A stretch of DNA of 64,000 bases from Acetobacter indonesiensis (GCF_000963945.1 NZ_BAMW01000006.1:62001-126000), one strand, 5' to 3'; shown: positions 36,501-45,805, numbered from the stretch's first letter. Made by a program: numbers and translations. The notes: a model not told the origin generated them from the letters alone.

Positions 36501-37094
36501 ATGAAGAAGCTTCTTATTCCGGCGATTGTCATCGTTGGTCTGATTTTTATATTTGGTTCAAGCTACAACCGGTTCATGACGGCTGACCAGCAGGTGCAGG
36601 AACAGATGGGCCAGTTGCAGAACGAAGTGCAGCGCCAGTCTGACCTGATTCCCAATCTGGTAAACACGGTGAAGGGCTATGCCACGCACGAGCATGATAC
36701 CCTGACCGATTATGCCAATGCCCGTACGGGTGAAACAGCCCTGAACAAAATTGACCCTCGCACTGTGGATGACAAAACGCTTCAGGAAAAAATTCTGGAA
36801 GCCCAGACCCGCAACGCGCAGGAAATCAAGGCAATTAACGCCGTGGTTGAACAGTCCCCCCAGTTGCAGGCCAATCAGGATTTTACCCGCCTGATGGTGC
36901 AGCTTGAAGGATCACAGAACCGTATTACGGTTGCCCGTCAGCGTCTGCAGAAAGCCATTCTGGCTTACAACCAGACGGTTGCGCATTTTCCGGGCAATCT
37001 GGTGGCTGGTATTCTGGGGTACCATACGCGCGTCTATTACGAAGCCTCCCCGGCAGCGCAGACCCCGCCAGTGGTTGATTTCTCCAAGCACTAA
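36501..37094 (+). CDS. lemA: LemA family protein
   Basis: A 197-residue protein with one N-terminal membrane helix (LIPAIVIVGLIFIFG) and a long helical body (NLVNTVKGYATHEHDTL, AQTRNAQEIKAINAVVEQSP, AYNQTVAHFPGNLVAGILGYH), as in LemA. It is followed after 27 bases by a TPM protein, the usual partner. Function is unclear, probably linked to the cell envelope. The ATG at 36501 has AAGGA eight bases upstream; an in-frame TTG just before is less likely. Confidence 0.94.
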   Translation: MKKLLIPAIVIVGLIFIFGSSYNRFMTADQQVQEQMGQLQNEVQRQSDLIPNLVNTVKGYATHEHDTLTDYANARTGETALNKIDPRTVDDKTLQEKILEAQTRNAQEIKAINAVVEQSPQLQANQDFTRLMVQLEGSQNRITVARQRLQKAILAYNQTVAHFPGNLVAGILGYHTRVYYEASPAAQTPPVVDFSKH

Positions 37095-37121
37095 GACGTG
37101 CGGTTTTACAGGGCACAGGCT

Positions 37122-38027
37122 ATGCAGCAGCTTTCTGGCATTCAGTCCGTTTTCTTCCGGCAGTCGCGCGGTCTGCGGGGCGTATTGGCTGCGTGCATAG
37201 CCATTTCTACGCTATTTTGCGTCAGTCTGTGTGTCCGCCTGCCGGCAGCGTTTGGCGCCCAAGTTGACGGCCCGGTGTTGACCCAATGGGTCAATGACCC
37301 GGAACAGGTGCTGTCCGCACAGGATGCCGCAGCACTGACGCATAAACTTTACACATTGTCCCAGACTTTGCCGGGTAACCCGCAGATTGCTATCGCGCTG
37401 CCCGGTCATGTGGATGATATTGATAGCTACGCCAACACGGCGTTTCACAACACCGGTCTTGGCCGTAAGGGTGAAGATAACGGTGTGCTGATTGTTCTGG
37501 ATATTCCAGACAGGCAGTCCCGGATCGAGGCCGGGTATGGGCTGGAAGGCACACTGACCGACCTTCAGAGTTCCGACATTCTGACTGCGGCGCAGCCAGA
37601 TCTGCGGGCAGGCCATTACGCGCAGGCGCTTAATGGTATTGTCGATGCAATAGCGGACCTCGTGCAGCATGCCGAACCGGTTGATGGTGCGTTTCATCAG
37701 GCGGTAAAGCAGGTTGACCCCTCTACGGACGCGATTGAGGGAATAGTCGGGCTGGTGGTGGCCGTGGGGCTGTTTGTGGTTCTGCCCATTATCCTGATGC
37801 GCAGGGCCAAAAAGCGGACCATGCGTTACCCTGGCGGCTACATGCCCCCTGAAGCACGAGCCCCCAACCCATGGTGGGATATTCTGCTGAATGTGGGCCT
37901 AAATATCCTTTCTGCCTTGGCACAGGGCGGTGGCCGACGCGGCGGCGGTGGAGGGCGAGGCCCGTCTGATCCGTTCAATTCCGGTGGCGGGGATTCCGGC
38001 GGCGGTGGCGCACGCGGAAGCTGGTAA
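37122..38027 (+). CDS. TPM (YgcG-like) domain exported membrane protein
   Basis: About 301 aa. A signal/anchor helix (RGVLAACIAISTLFCVSL) leads to the TPM domain: VNDPEQVLSAQDAAALTHKLY, GNPQIAIALPG, EDNGVLIVLDIPDRQSRIEAGYGLEG and LTDLQSSDILTAAQPDLRAGHYAQAL. A second helix (IVGLVVAVGLFVVLPIIL) precedes a Gly-rich C-terminal tail with GGG/RGG runs. TPM domains occur in thylakoid and periplasmic proteins with phosphatase-like fold. The start may instead be a GTG at 37098. Pairs with LemA upstream. Confidence 0.88.
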   Translation: MQQLSGIQSVFFRQSRGLRGVLAACIAISTLFCVSLCVRLPAAFGAQVDGPVLTQWVNDPEQVLSAQDAAALTHKLYTLSQTLPGNPQIAIALPGHVDDIDSYANTAFHNTGLGRKGEDNGVLIVLDIPDRQSRIEAGYGLEGTLTDLQSSDILTAAQPDLRAGHYAQALNGIVDAIADLVQHAEPVDGAFHQAVKQVDPSTDAIEGIVGLVVAVGLFVVLPIILMRRAKKRTMRYPGGYMPPEARAPNPWWDILLNVGLNILSALAQGGGRRGGGGGRGPSDPFNSGGGDSGGGGARGSW

Positions 38028-38092
38028 GGTGGCCACAGCACGCGCTTTCCCGTATTCAGAAGGTGTGAACGTTGAATGAGGAAGGAAAGCTT

Positions 38093-38392
38093 ATGAGTGA
38101 GGAAATTACGGTCGTCGCGATTGTGAAGGCCAAAAAAGGGCATGAACAGGAAGTGGCTCAAGCCATGGCGGCCTGCGTGCCAGAGTCTCGCGCTGAATCC
38201 ACCAATATTCAGTATGTTCCCAACCGTGATCTGGATGATCCGCAGACGTTCATTTTTGTAGAAAAATGGACCAGCCGTCAGGCTCTGCAAGACCATATGG
38301 ACACACCGCATTTCAAGGTGCTGGCCGACACGCTGAAAGACAGCGTGGCAGAGCCTTTGGCCGTGCATATTCTCCAGCCTCTGGTGGCCTGA
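38093..38392 (+). CDS. Antibiotic biosynthesis monooxygenase (ABM) domain protein, YgiN-like
   Basis: A 99-residue ferredoxin-like alpha/beta protein. VVAIVKAKKGHEQEVAQAM, CVPESRAESTNIQYVPNRD, FIFVEKWTSRQALQDHMDTPHF is the YgiN/ABM pattern, including the His that often binds quinol or flavin substrate. Members of the family are small quinol or hydroquinone monooxygenases, usually dimers. The ATG at 38093 has AAGGAA upstream. It ends in a strong bidirectional terminator. The physiological substrate is unknown. Confidence 0.92.
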   Translation: MSEEITVVAIVKAKKGHEQEVAQAMAACVPESRAESTNIQYVPNRDLDDPQTFIFVEKWTSRQALQDHMDTPHFKVLADTLKDSVAEPLAVHILQPLVA

Positions 38393-38440
38393 ACAAGCAT
38401 CCGTCTGCGACGTCTTGGCGTTAAGACCGGCTGGAAAAGA

Positions 38441-38482
38441 AAAACGGGGCGATACCTGAAAATGGTATCGCCCCGTTTTTTA
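38441..38482. terminator. Bidirectional terminator
   Basis: A 16-bp stem: 38441-38456 (AAAACGGGGCGATACC) with 38464-38479, loop of seven bases, A run on one side and T run on the other. It serves the ABM gene and the opposed lactate permease gene. Confidence 0.93.
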
Positions 38483-38534
38483 TAATCAGCCTTGGGTGAT
38501 GCAGGGTGACGTTACCCCGCATCACTCTTAAAGG

Positions 38535-40133
38535 TCAGTGCAGAACATATTGCTGAAAGACGACCAGCAGGCCCATCAGCAATGTCAGGAAAATACTGTG
38601 CTTGAACGTGCGGGCCAGTACGGTGCCTTCCTGCCCCTTCAGGGAGGTCACGGCTACACCGGTTGTGATGTTCTGGGGAGAAATCATTTTACCCATGACA
38701 CCCCCTGCAGAGTTGGCTGAGGCAAACAGCACAGGGTCAAGGGAAAGCTGGTGTGCGGCGGCAACCTGAAGGTTACCGAACAGCGCATTGCCCGATGTGT
38801 CACTGCCGGTGAGGAACACGGCAATCCACCCCAAGAAGACGGATACCAGCGGGAACATGACGCCTGTGGATGCGACAACATACCCCAGTGTGTAGGTCAT
38901 GCCGGAATAGTTCATCAGGAATGCCAGACCGATGGTCAGCGCCACAGTAATGACTGCCAGCCAGCCCTGTTTGGCGGTAATTTTAACGGCAGCCATAAAT
39001 TTCTGGCCGGAAATGCCGGTGGCAAGCGCCGTCAGCAAGGCAGAGACCAGAATGGCCGTGCCGGTGCCCAGTGGTTCAAAGTTCCATACGGCTGCATAGG
39101 GCTTCTGATACAGGGAGATGAAGACCTGCTTGTCCAGTCCGGGCCAATGCACCGGCGTGGCACCAATTTTGGCGATGTGCAGGGAATCCCATGCAATGAC
39201 AACAACAATGACAATGATCCACGGAATCCAGCCCTGCCAGTGCGGGCCATTCCAGTCACCTGCTTTGGTGGGAGCTTGTGCCAGATGTTTGTCATCAATG
39301 GCGTAAGCCGGGTCAGCCGCAGGTTTCCAGACTTTCAGGAACAGAATGGTTGCGATGAGAGAAATGCTGGAAGAAAGCACGTTGCTCAGGCTGTAGGTTA
39401 TGAATGTTGCGACGGTGACCATGGTCAGCGCAAAGCTGCCGCCAGCTACTAGCAGAACGGGCCAGAGCTGCTTTACCGAACGCCAGCCTGCATAAAGCAC
39501 CATGACGTAGAAGGGAATCAGACAGGCAAAAGGAGCAAGCTGAAGGCTGATAGTGCTGCCCAGTGTGTTGGCAGGCAGCCCCGTGATGGAGGCCAGAACG
39601 GTAACAGGAATACCCAGACCACCAAACGCCACCGGGGCAGAGTTGAAAATCAGCACATAGGTCAGGGCTTCTAGCGCCGGGAAACCGAGCATGATTAACA
39701 GCGCGCTGGTAATGGCTACTGGTGTACCAAAGCCAGCCACACCTTCAAGTGCTGCACTAAAGCAGAACCCCAGCACAACCAGCATGACGCGCCGGTCATT
39801 GGGCAGATGCGTGATAATCCACATGCGGAAGGCATCAAACCGGCCAGTCTGCATGGCGATGTTGAACAGAAACAGCGCGCTAAGGGCAATCCACATCACC
39901 GGCAGCACGGAAAAGACCATGCCGTTGCTAACACTGGCAAAAGCAAGCTGTGCAGGTAACCCCCACACACCAATAGCCATGACAAGCCCAATAATCAGCC
40001 CACCCAGCGTGGCCTGCCAGGCCGGACGGCGCAGTACACCCATAAGAATGAGCGTGACAATAATGGGAGAGGCAGCAAGCACGAAAGAGAGAACAAGATT
40101 GTTCCCGACAGGCACAAGAGGCTGGGTAAACAT
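38535..40133 (-). CDS. lctP: L-lactate permease (LctP family)
   Basis: A 532-residue protein with 12-14 hydrophobic segments. FSAALEGVAGFGTPVAITSALL, NSAPVAFGGLGIPVTVLASITGLP, FLTGSDTSGNALFGNLQ and ANSAGGVMGKMISPQNITTG are landmarks of the L-lactate/glycolate permease family. It takes up lactate, likely with protons. The start is the ATG at 40133 with GAAGAG upstream, rather than a TTG two codons earlier. No lactate dehydrogenase gene is beside it. Confidence 0.95.
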   Translation of the reverse strand: MFTQPLVPVGNNLVLSFVLAASPIIVTLILMGVLRRPAWQATLGGLIIGLVMAIGVWGLPAQLAFASVSNGMVFSVLPVMWIALSALFLFNIAMQTGRFDAFRMWIITHLPNDRRVMLVVLGFCFSAALEGVAGFGTPVAITSALLIMLGFPALEALTYVLIFNSAPVAFGGLGIPVTVLASITGLPANTLGSTISLQLAPFACLIPFYVMVLYAGWRSVKQLWPVLLVAGGSFALTMVTVATFITYSLSNVLSSSISLIATILFLKVWKPAADPAYAIDDKHLAQAPTKAGDWNGPHWQGWIPWIIVIVVVIAWDSLHIAKIGATPVHWPGLDKQVFISLYQKPYAAVWNFEPLGTGTAILVSALLTALATGISGQKFMAAVKITAKQGWLAVITVALTIGLAFLMNYSGMTYTLGYVVASTGVMFPLVSVFLGWIAVFLTGSDTSGNALFGNLQVAAAHQLSLDPVLFASANSAGGVMGKMISPQNITTGVAVTSLKGQEGTVLARTFKHSIFLTLLMGLLVVFQQYVLH

Positions 40134-40448
40134 ACGCAACTCTTCAGAACAACGTTGCTTCCTGTAAAAGGAAGGTCAGCTATATAATGGCTGCTATGCA
40201 TTAAAGGAAATGTCACTTTCCTGTGTGATTTTTGGCTCTGAAACGCTCTGTCGCTTCATCAATGGCTGACGAGTGCGGTAAAACTAACAGAATACGACTA
40301 GCGGCAACAAAAGAGAGAGCAAAGAAAGCCGCAATTTTCTGTCTGGTGGCAGAGTAAAACAGTGGCCTTTATCCACCATTACAAACACCGTGCCGAAAAT
40401 TTGCCGAAATGCAGGGGCAGACAGACCGCAAACATGAGGCACACAGAT
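40134..40448. other. Divergent intergenic region between lactate permease and transglycosylase
   Basis: About 315 bases. It contains AGGAAA-TGTCAC-TTTCCT (40205-40222) and CTTCC-GGAAG as small inverted repeats next to an AT-rich TATATAAT stretch near 40180. These could be operator and promoter sites for lctP but are unproven. Confidence 0.4.
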
Positions 40449-41840
40449 ATGGATGATCGGGTGGCCCTGCGGGGTGCAGACACACGGAAACAGACCATGC
40501 GCCGATCTGGTCGGGCTTTGATGGTCAGCACGGTTGCGACCATTGCGATTGGACTGGGACCGTCCGTGCCCAGCATCAGCTATGCTGCGTCTTATCGTTT
40601 GTACCAATCGGTGTCTCAGGCGTGGGCCGCTCGTGGGTTTGCGGCGCGGCCATCTTCGCCCACTTATCGTGCTCCCGGTTCAACGGATGATCCGTGGGGG
40701 CCATATATCAAGGAATCTGCCCGACGGTTTGCCATTCCCGAAACATGGATTCGCGCTGTCATGCATCAGGAGTCAGGGGGCAAACAATATCTGAACGGAG
40801 ACCTGACAACCTCTGGTGCCGGGGCTATGGGGCTGATGCAGCTTATGCCCGCAACCTATGCCGATATGCAGAGCCAATATGGCTTAGGCTCAGACCCGTA
40901 TGATCCGCACGACAATATTCAGGCAGGCACTGCTTATATTCGGCTGATGTATGACCGCTATGGTGCGCCTGGCTTTCTGGCAGCTTATAATGCTGGCCCG
41001 GACCGGGTTGATGCCTACCTGAATAATGGGCGGCCATTACCAGATGAAACGGTAAATTATGTTGCAGCCATTACACCTAATCTGGGTGGGGGTGTTGCCG
41101 TGCGGGGTAAATGGGCTCCTGTGGCAGTTGCCATGACCGGGGCAACAAGTACGGAACCAGATGCCTATTACGCCCGTGCTGACTTAACCCGTACGGCGGA
41201 CGGGTGTTTGCGCGACCCTAACGCGGCCTATGACCCCAGTGGCCCGTGCCTGATGGATAGGGACATTCCCCATCCTGACCCTGTGCCAGACACGTCATCT
41301 TCCGCGCCCATGGCGCTTGCACAGGCGGATACGTCTGTGAGTGATGCTGCCGTGCAGCCCGTACGCGCAGTGATTACAACGCCCGTTGAGAATACTGCGG
41401 CATACGCACCAGATGGGCATTATGCGGCAAAAAGTGCTTCAAATTGGCAAAATAACGCTAAAAACGCGTCAATTCAACCTGCGGCTGTAGTTGTACCTTT
41501 CGGAGGCCGTCAGGGTGGGGAGCCTATACGGACAGCCCATACATTGTCTCTGCCTTCTGCCAGACCGGTGTTTTTGGGTAAGGCAGGGCAGAGAGCCGGA
41601 GGGCGCGTGCAGGTGGGTGCTTTTGCGTCTTATGCGGAAGCACAACGGGTTGCTGAAAAAAGCACTCGGGTTCTCGCGTCCCGATCCTTGCAGGCAACAC
41701 CAGCCATCACATCGGTCTCTGTTTCAGGAAAGTCTTTTTACAGGGCACAACTTGTGGCGGAAAATGGAACACAGGCAAGCGGTGTTTGCCAGATTCTCCA
41801 TGCGCAGTCTGTTCCCTGTATTCCTGTAAAAAATGGGTAA
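40449..41840 (+). CDS. Second lytic transglycosylase (SLT) with SPOR-like C-terminus
   Basis: About 463 aa. The order of features is as in the gene at 28.4 kb. A long N-terminal part with a signal helix (LMVSTVATIAIGL ... SISYA) is not a lipoprotein signal. The SLT domain has catalytic E108 in MHQESGG, GAMGLMQLMPATY, DNIQAGTAYIRLMYD and FLAAYNAGP. A variable Ala/Thr region precedes a C-terminal SPOR-like part (RVQVGAFASYAEAQRVAEKS ... FYRAQLVAENG). It cleaves peptidoglycan in the periplasm. The ATG at 40497 is an alternative start, directly before the signal helix. Confidence 0.9.
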   Translation: MDDRVALRGADTRKQTMRRSGRALMVSTVATIAIGLGPSVPSISYAASYRLYQSVSQAWAARGFAARPSSPTYRAPGSTDDPWGPYIKESARRFAIPETWIRAVMHQESGGKQYLNGDLTTSGAGAMGLMQLMPATYADMQSQYGLGSDPYDPHDNIQAGTAYIRLMYDRYGAPGFLAAYNAGPDRVDAYLNNGRPLPDETVNYVAAITPNLGGGVAVRGKWAPVAVAMTGATSTEPDAYYARADLTRTADGCLRDPNAAYDPSGPCLMDRDIPHPDPVPDTSSSAPMALAQADTSVSDAAVQPVRAVITTPVENTAAYAPDGHYAAKSASNWQNNAKNASIQPAAVVVPFGGRQGGEPIRTAHTLSLPSARPVFLGKAGQRAGGRVQVGAFASYAEAQRVAEKSTRVLASRSLQATPAITSVSVSGKSFYRAQLVAENGTQASGVCQILHAQSVPCIPVKNG

Positions 41841-41930
41841 AGGAAAGCTCTTTTGAAAATTCTAATTTAGAAATTTCCATATTGTCAGAGCAGAGAAAGT
41901 CAAAAGTTTAGAAGAGTGAACAAAGATAAA

Positions 41931-41966
41931 ATACTATGGCAGGCTTCGAAAAGCCTGCCATAGTAT
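41931..41966 (-). terminator. Terminator of the Ivy gene
   Basis: A perfect 16-bp stem, 41931-41946 with 41951-41966, closed by CGAA. On the minus strand TTTTATCTTT follows. It is probably weaker for the transglycosylase on the plus strand, whose end is 90 bases away. Confidence 0.85.
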
Positions 41967-41990
41967 TAGATAAAATCCGCTTTTATTAAC

Positions 41991-42392
41991 TTATTCTGGA
42001 TTATTGCTGCGATAAGACGCGCTCAGAGCGGTCAGCATGGCGTCATCCGGTTCCCCCAGAGGCATCTGGTATAGGGTTTTCCCAAACTTGCGTGACAGCA
42101 GGCCCCAGGATGCTTTGCCATCGTTAGAGAAAATCACATCTAACTGGTTATCGCCACAATCATGCGGTTTGCAAAGATGCCCGACAGTATAGGCTTTACC
42201 TGAAACCGTGACAGGCTTTGTCGGAACGGAAACTGACTCCGTGGCTTTCACCCATGTCGGAAGCTGCGTCATGTTCTGGTAAGCTTTGGCGAATTTGGGC
42301 TTCTGCGCCATGTCTGCTGTGTAAGGTCCATCCTGCGCCATGGCAGGGGTAGCAAGACAGAGGGCAATGAGGCTCAGTTTAATTGGGTTCAT
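41991..42392 (-). CDS. Ivy-family lysozyme inhibitor
   Basis: A 133-residue exported protein with signal peptide ending in AMAQ at about residue 20. The mature protein carries the Ivy signature CKPHDC (C74-C79), whose loop inserts His into the active site of C-type lysozymes. GDNQLDVIFSNDGKASWGLL is the following conserved stretch. Ivy from Pseudomonas also inhibits the bacterium's own lytic transglycosylases. It is convergent with the transglycosylase gene at 40.4 kb. I assign it by the motif and length; some members of the family may have another target. Confidence 0.92.
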   Translation of the reverse strand: MNPIKLSLIALCLATPAMAQDGPYTADMAQKPKFAKAYQNMTQLPTWVKATESVSVPTKPVTVSGKAYTVGHLCKPHDCGDNQLDVIFSNDGKASWGLLSRKFGKTLYQMPLGEPDDAMLTALSASYRSNNPE

Positions 42393-42615
42393 GGGAACTC
42401 CTTATTATCAGCCGCAAATAATATGCGTTCAGATAAATACAGACCACAAAAATGGCACAAATAAGCCGCCTCAGACGTGTGTTTTTGAATGGAGTTCTGT
42501 AAATAAAATACGCACAAATAAGAAATATAATAGAATAATTTGTTATTAACTATATCTTATTATTTGTGATATTTTCGGACTGAAAGTTTGAAAAAAAGAG
42601 AATAAATTTAAGTAT
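42393..42615. other. AT-rich intergenic stretch
   Basis: About 220 bases upstream of the Ivy gene, distinctly richer in A and T than the rest of the window. It contains an imperfect CACAAATAAGA / TCTTATTATTTGTG inverted repeat near 42511-42566. It must include the Ivy promoter. Confidence 0.5.
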
Positions 42616-43044
42616 TTAGCCTGATGGTGCTACGGTGGGCTGTGTTTGTGTCCGTTCTGTGCGGATGTATGCTTCACAATCTCTGACCAAGGGCTCGCAC
42701 GCTGCAAGAGGGCCATAAAGCGTTTGCGATGGGCCGGTATAAGAGATTCTCCTCACTTTTCCATCGCGTATGGTGGCAACGAAGTGGCAGGTTCCACGCC
42801 CCGCGATTGAAAGGCCAATCAGAAACGGTGTGCTGACGGAAACGCCACCATCCACGTTCTGGTCCTGCTTCCAGACAAGAACCTCCTGACCGTCACGGTC
42901 TTCACGGGCATCGGGCACGCCCGCGCAGGAAATCAATTCAGGTCGTGTCAAACCCACCAGATCATGGCGCGCATGTTGGGCGGCACTTTTACACCCAGAC
43001 AACAGCAGGACGCCCGAAGCAAAAAGTAAGGCTTTTTCTTTCAT
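42616..43044 (-). CDS. Small lipoprotein of unknown function (142 aa)
   Basis: The chosen ATG at 43044 begins MKEKALLFASGVLLLSGCKS, a lipoprotein signal with lipobox cysteine near residue 18. The mature part has LTRPELISCAGVPDAREDRDGQEVLVW, the pattern seen in SmpA/OmlA-like small outer-membrane lipoproteins and relatives, and five further Cys residues. A longer frame upstream is not needed. I do not know its function. It is in the same direction as the tRNA upstream but is not likely part of its transcript. Confidence 0.8.
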   Translation of the reverse strand: MKEKALLFASGVLLLSGCKSAAQHARHDLVGLTRPELISCAGVPDAREDRDGQEVLVWKQDQNVDGGVSVSTPFLIGLSIAGRGTCHFVATIRDGKVRRISYTGPSQTLYGPLAACEPLVRDCEAYIRTERTQTQPTVAPSG

Positions 43045-43360
43045 GCCGGTAACATACACCAGTTTAGGGTGGGTCAGAACCGTGCAGCATGAACAGGAGC
43101 TATCACGTCCACTGTGCCATAGTGTCGTTTGTGACATGGCACTGCGTGCCAGATTCAAAAGACCATTTTTGTAGTGATGGTCTTTGAGGGTTTTTCGAAA
43201 AGGCTATTTCGCCGTCATAAAAAATTTTTGACACTGAAGGAGGGGGGACGCAAACAGACGCTGTTAGGTAAAGCCATCCCGCATGTGCAGGAAATGCAGA
43301 AATGGAAAAAACAAAGAAAATCTTTGTGTTCTCAAGATGATTTTTATTTTAGGAGAAATG
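43045..43360. other. Intergenic region between lipoprotein gene and tRNA-Arg
   Basis: 316 bases, no supported gene. It contains several A/T runs and is the likely promoter region of the lipoprotein. I looked for a second copy of the tRNA 3' end, as left by an integrated element, and see none. Confidence 0.45.
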
Positions 43361-43437
43361 TGGTGCACCCGAAGAGACTCGAACTCCTAACCCCCAGATT
43401 CGTAGTCTGGTGCTCTATCCAATTGAGCTACGGGTGC
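43361..43437 (-). tRNA. tRNA-Arg (ACG)
   Basis: Read on the minus strand: acceptor GCACCCG pairs with CGGGTGC; D arm GCTC/GAGC; anticodon stem CCAGA/TCTGG with loop CTACGAA, anticodon ACG; T arm with TTCGAGT; 3' ACCA is encoded. Length 77 including CCA. An ACG anticodon is normally edited to ICG by TadA. Confidence 0.97.
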
Positions 43438-43465
43438 GCCGTGAGGCGGTTTCTAGTCTGACAGA

Positions 43466-43490
43466 GGGGGGCTGGCAACCCCCCTTTTGC
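43466..43490 (+). terminator. GC-rich hairpin with T tract upstream of the tRNA
   Basis: GGGGGG at 43466-43471 pairs with CCCCCC at 43479-43484, followed by TTTT. In the plus direction it is terminator-like, but no plus-strand gene ends here. On the minus strand it lies between the hypothetical gene at 43.5 kb and the tRNA. Confidence 0.5.
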
Positions 43491-43509
43491 AGATTTTTTC
43501 ATTTTTTTG

Positions 43510-43965
43510 TCACTCGTTCCCCAGAAAGTTTTTCCAGGTGCGGTTTTCCGGCCGTTTTAGCGTGATGTGCGCCCGACATTCCGGCGTGCCGTACACACCT
43601 TCAAAGGTGTCTCCTACCGGATGAGCCTCAAAAACCATGGGCAGGGGCTTATGGTTGGCATCCTGCATGAGCAGTTGGGCGTGGTAATGCTGGGTTTCCT
43701 TGTTAGGCTTGCCCCGCAACACCAGAGAGCCGGTTTCAGGCGCAAAAATAATCCGCTTGGGTTCAATTTGCATCAGCGACACGCCGTTAACCGGGCAGTT
43801 GTGACCCTGATCAGCCACCAGGGTGCCAATCCAATCTCCATAAGGGTCATCCGCAGCAGACCCGGCCGCCCCGCATAACAGGCCAGCAACGGCCAGCGCC
43901 GCGCAGGATGCCGCGCCGTGAAAAGGACGAAGCAGCGAAAAACGACGTTTGAACGTATCAGTCAT
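43510..43965 (-). CDS. Exported protein of unknown function (about 151 aa)
   Basis: From the ATG at 43965: a signal peptide (SCAALAVAGLLCGAAGSAA) and a mature part starting DDPYGDWIGTLVADQGHNCPVNGVSLMQIEPKRIIFAPETGS. One disulfide is possible (NCP near the start and PEC near the end). Similar short exported proteins occur in acetic acid bacteria, but I do not recognise a named family. Opposed to guaA with a gap of about 230 bases, and upstream of the tRNA-Arg. Confidence 0.75.
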   Translation of the reverse strand: MTDTFKRRFSLLRPFHGAASCAALAVAGLLCGAAGSAADDPYGDWIGTLVADQGHNCPVNGVSLMQIEPKRIIFAPETGSLVLRGKPNKETQHYHAQLLMQDANHKPLPMVFEAHPVGDTFEGVYGTPECRAHITLKRPENRTWKNFLGNE

Positions 43966-44194
43966 TGATAAACACACTCCTGTTGTCCCTAGATGTGAGA
44001 CGGAAGCACCGTAGGCGCAAGGCAGGGCAGAAAGGCAACGCTATAGCCGGATAGGGGGAAGAATGCAGATTATTAGGGTGACGCCACGGGCGCGCCGCTT
44101 TATATCCGCAGTTTAGCACGTGACTGCCTCTTGCTGTGGTGGTTGCTTTTTACCTGAATGCCGCTCAGGCGCTGACCAGAAAGACCAGTAGCTC

Positions 44195-45778
44195 ATGCCC
44201 GCTGCCTCCACTCCACTGGATGAAACCCTGCATCAAGACCGTATTCTGATCCTGGATTTTGGCAGCCAGGTGACACAGCTTATTGCCCGCCGTGTGCGTG
44301 AAAGCGGTGTCTATTGCGAAATCTGGCCTTTTACTGCTGATGCCGAGCGTATTCGCGCTTTTGCCCCGCGCGGTATTATTCTGTCGGGTGGTCCGGCAAG
44401 CGTCACCAGCCCGGATTCTCCGCGCATACCGGAAGTCGTGTTTGAAATGGCTATTCCGGTTTTAGGTATCTGCTACGGCCAGCAGGCCATGTGCCTGCAA
44501 CTGGGCGGTCGCGTGGAAAGTTCTGACCATCGCGAATTTGGTCGTGCTTTTGTTGATATTCTTGAAGATTGCTCTTTATTCCGTGGGGCGTGGGCTCGTG
44601 GCGGGCGTGAACAGGTCTGGATGAGCCACGGGGATCGCGTTACCGAACTGCCACCCGGCTTCCGCATTGTGGCTGTCAGTGAAGGTGCCCCATATGCCGT
44701 GATTGCTGATGAAGGCCGCCGCCTGTATGGCGTGCAGTTCCATCCGGAAGTTGTGCATACTCCCCACGGTGCGGCATTGCTGAAAAACTTCACGCATAAT
44801 GTTGCGGGCTGCACCGGCACATGGACCATGGCGGGTTTCCGTGACATGGAAATTGCCCGCATCCGTGAACAGGTCGGCACGGGTCGCGTGATTTGTGGTC
44901 TGTCTGGCGGTGTCGATTCTTCTGTGGCAGCGGTGCTGATTCACGAAGCCATTGGCGATCAACTGACCTGCATTTTTGTTGACCACGGCATGATGCGCGC
45001 TGGTGAGGCGGAGGAGGTTGTGGAAACCTTCCGTGGCCGCTTCAACATTCAACTGGTGCATCGTGATGCGTCTGAACTGTTCCTGCGTGAACTGGAAGGC
45101 GTGACCGACCCTGAAATCAAACGCAAGACCATTGGTCGCCTGTTTGTGGAAGTGTTTGAGGAAGAGGCAACCAAGCTTGGCGGTGCCCAGTTCCTTGCGC
45201 AGGGCACCCTGTATCCGGACGTAATTGAGAGCGTCAGTTTTACAGGTGGTCCGTCCGTTACCATCAAATCGCACCACAATGTGGGCGGTTTGCCAGACCG
45301 CATGAACATGAAGCTGGTCGAGCCTCTGCGCGAACTGTTTAAAGACGAAGTGCGCGATCTGGGCCGTGAACTTGATATCCCTGAAAACATTGTGGGGCGT
45401 CACCCATTTCCGGGGCCGGGTTTGGCTATCCGTATTCCGGGCAATATCACCCGTGAAAAGCTGGATCTGCTGCGTCGGGTTGATACGGTTTTCCTTGAGG
45501 AAATTCGTGCAGCAGGTCTGTATGATGCCATCTGGCAGGCTTTTGCCGTGCTTCTGCCCGTCCGCACCGTAGGTGTGATGGGCGATGGCCGCACCTATGA
45601 TCAAGCCTGTGCTTTACGTGCTGTGACCAGCACAGACGGCATGACAGCAGACGTCTATCCTTTTGACATGAGCTTCCTGAACCGTGTTTCAAGCCGGATT
45701 GTGAACGAAGTGCGTGGGATTAACCGCGTAACCTATGACATCACATCCAAGCCACCCGGCACGATTGAGTGGGAATGA
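44195..45778 (+). CDS. guaA: GMP synthase (glutamine-hydrolysing)
   Basis: A 527-residue protein with all GuaA parts. The class I amidotransferase domain has the catalytic Cys in [16 protein letters not shown] and [10 protein letters not shown] near residue 190. The ATP pyrophosphatase domain has the P-loop [11 protein letters not shown]. The dimerisation domain ends with [17 protein letters not shown], the standard C-terminus. It converts XMP, ATP and glutamine to GMP. It ends in a series of hairpins and a good terminator. Confidence 0.98.
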   Translation: MPAASTPLDETLHQDRILILDFGSQVTQLIARRVRESGVYCEIWPFTADAERIRAFAPRGIILSGGPASVTSPDSPRIPEVVFEMAIPVLGICYGQQAMCLQLGGRVESSDHREFGRAFVDILEDCSLFRGAWARGGREQVWMSHGDRVTELPPGFRIVAVSEGAPYAVIADEGRRLYGVQFHPEVVHTPHGAALLKNFTHNVAGCTGTWTMAGFRDMEIARIREQVGTGRVICGLSGGVDSSVAAVLIHEAIGDQLTCIFVDHGMMRAGEAEEVVETFRGRFNIQLVHRDASELFLRELEGVTDPEIKRKTIGRLFVEVFEEEATKLGGAQFLAQGTLYPDVIESVSFTGGPSVTIKSHHNVGGLPDRMNMKLVEPLRELFKDEVRDLGRELDIPENIVGRHPFPGPGLAIRIPGNITREKLDLLRRVDTVFLEEIRAAGLYDAIWQAFAVLLPVRTVGVMGDGRTYDQACALRAVTSTDGMTADVYPFDMSFLNRVSSRIVNEVRGINRVTYDITSKPPGTIEWE

Positions 45779-45805
45779 TCCCGCGTCGGAGCGTTCGCAA
45801 CGGCT

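Noticed and set aside
43361-43437. tRNA-Arg as attachment site of an integrated element
   Set aside because: No second copy of the tRNA 3' end, integrase or phage gene is seen in the window.
44576-45604. Long open frame antisense to guaA (about 342 codons)
   Set aside because: It overlaps the complete, conserved guaA gene, has no ribosome site and no recognisable family. It arises from the codon bias of guaA.
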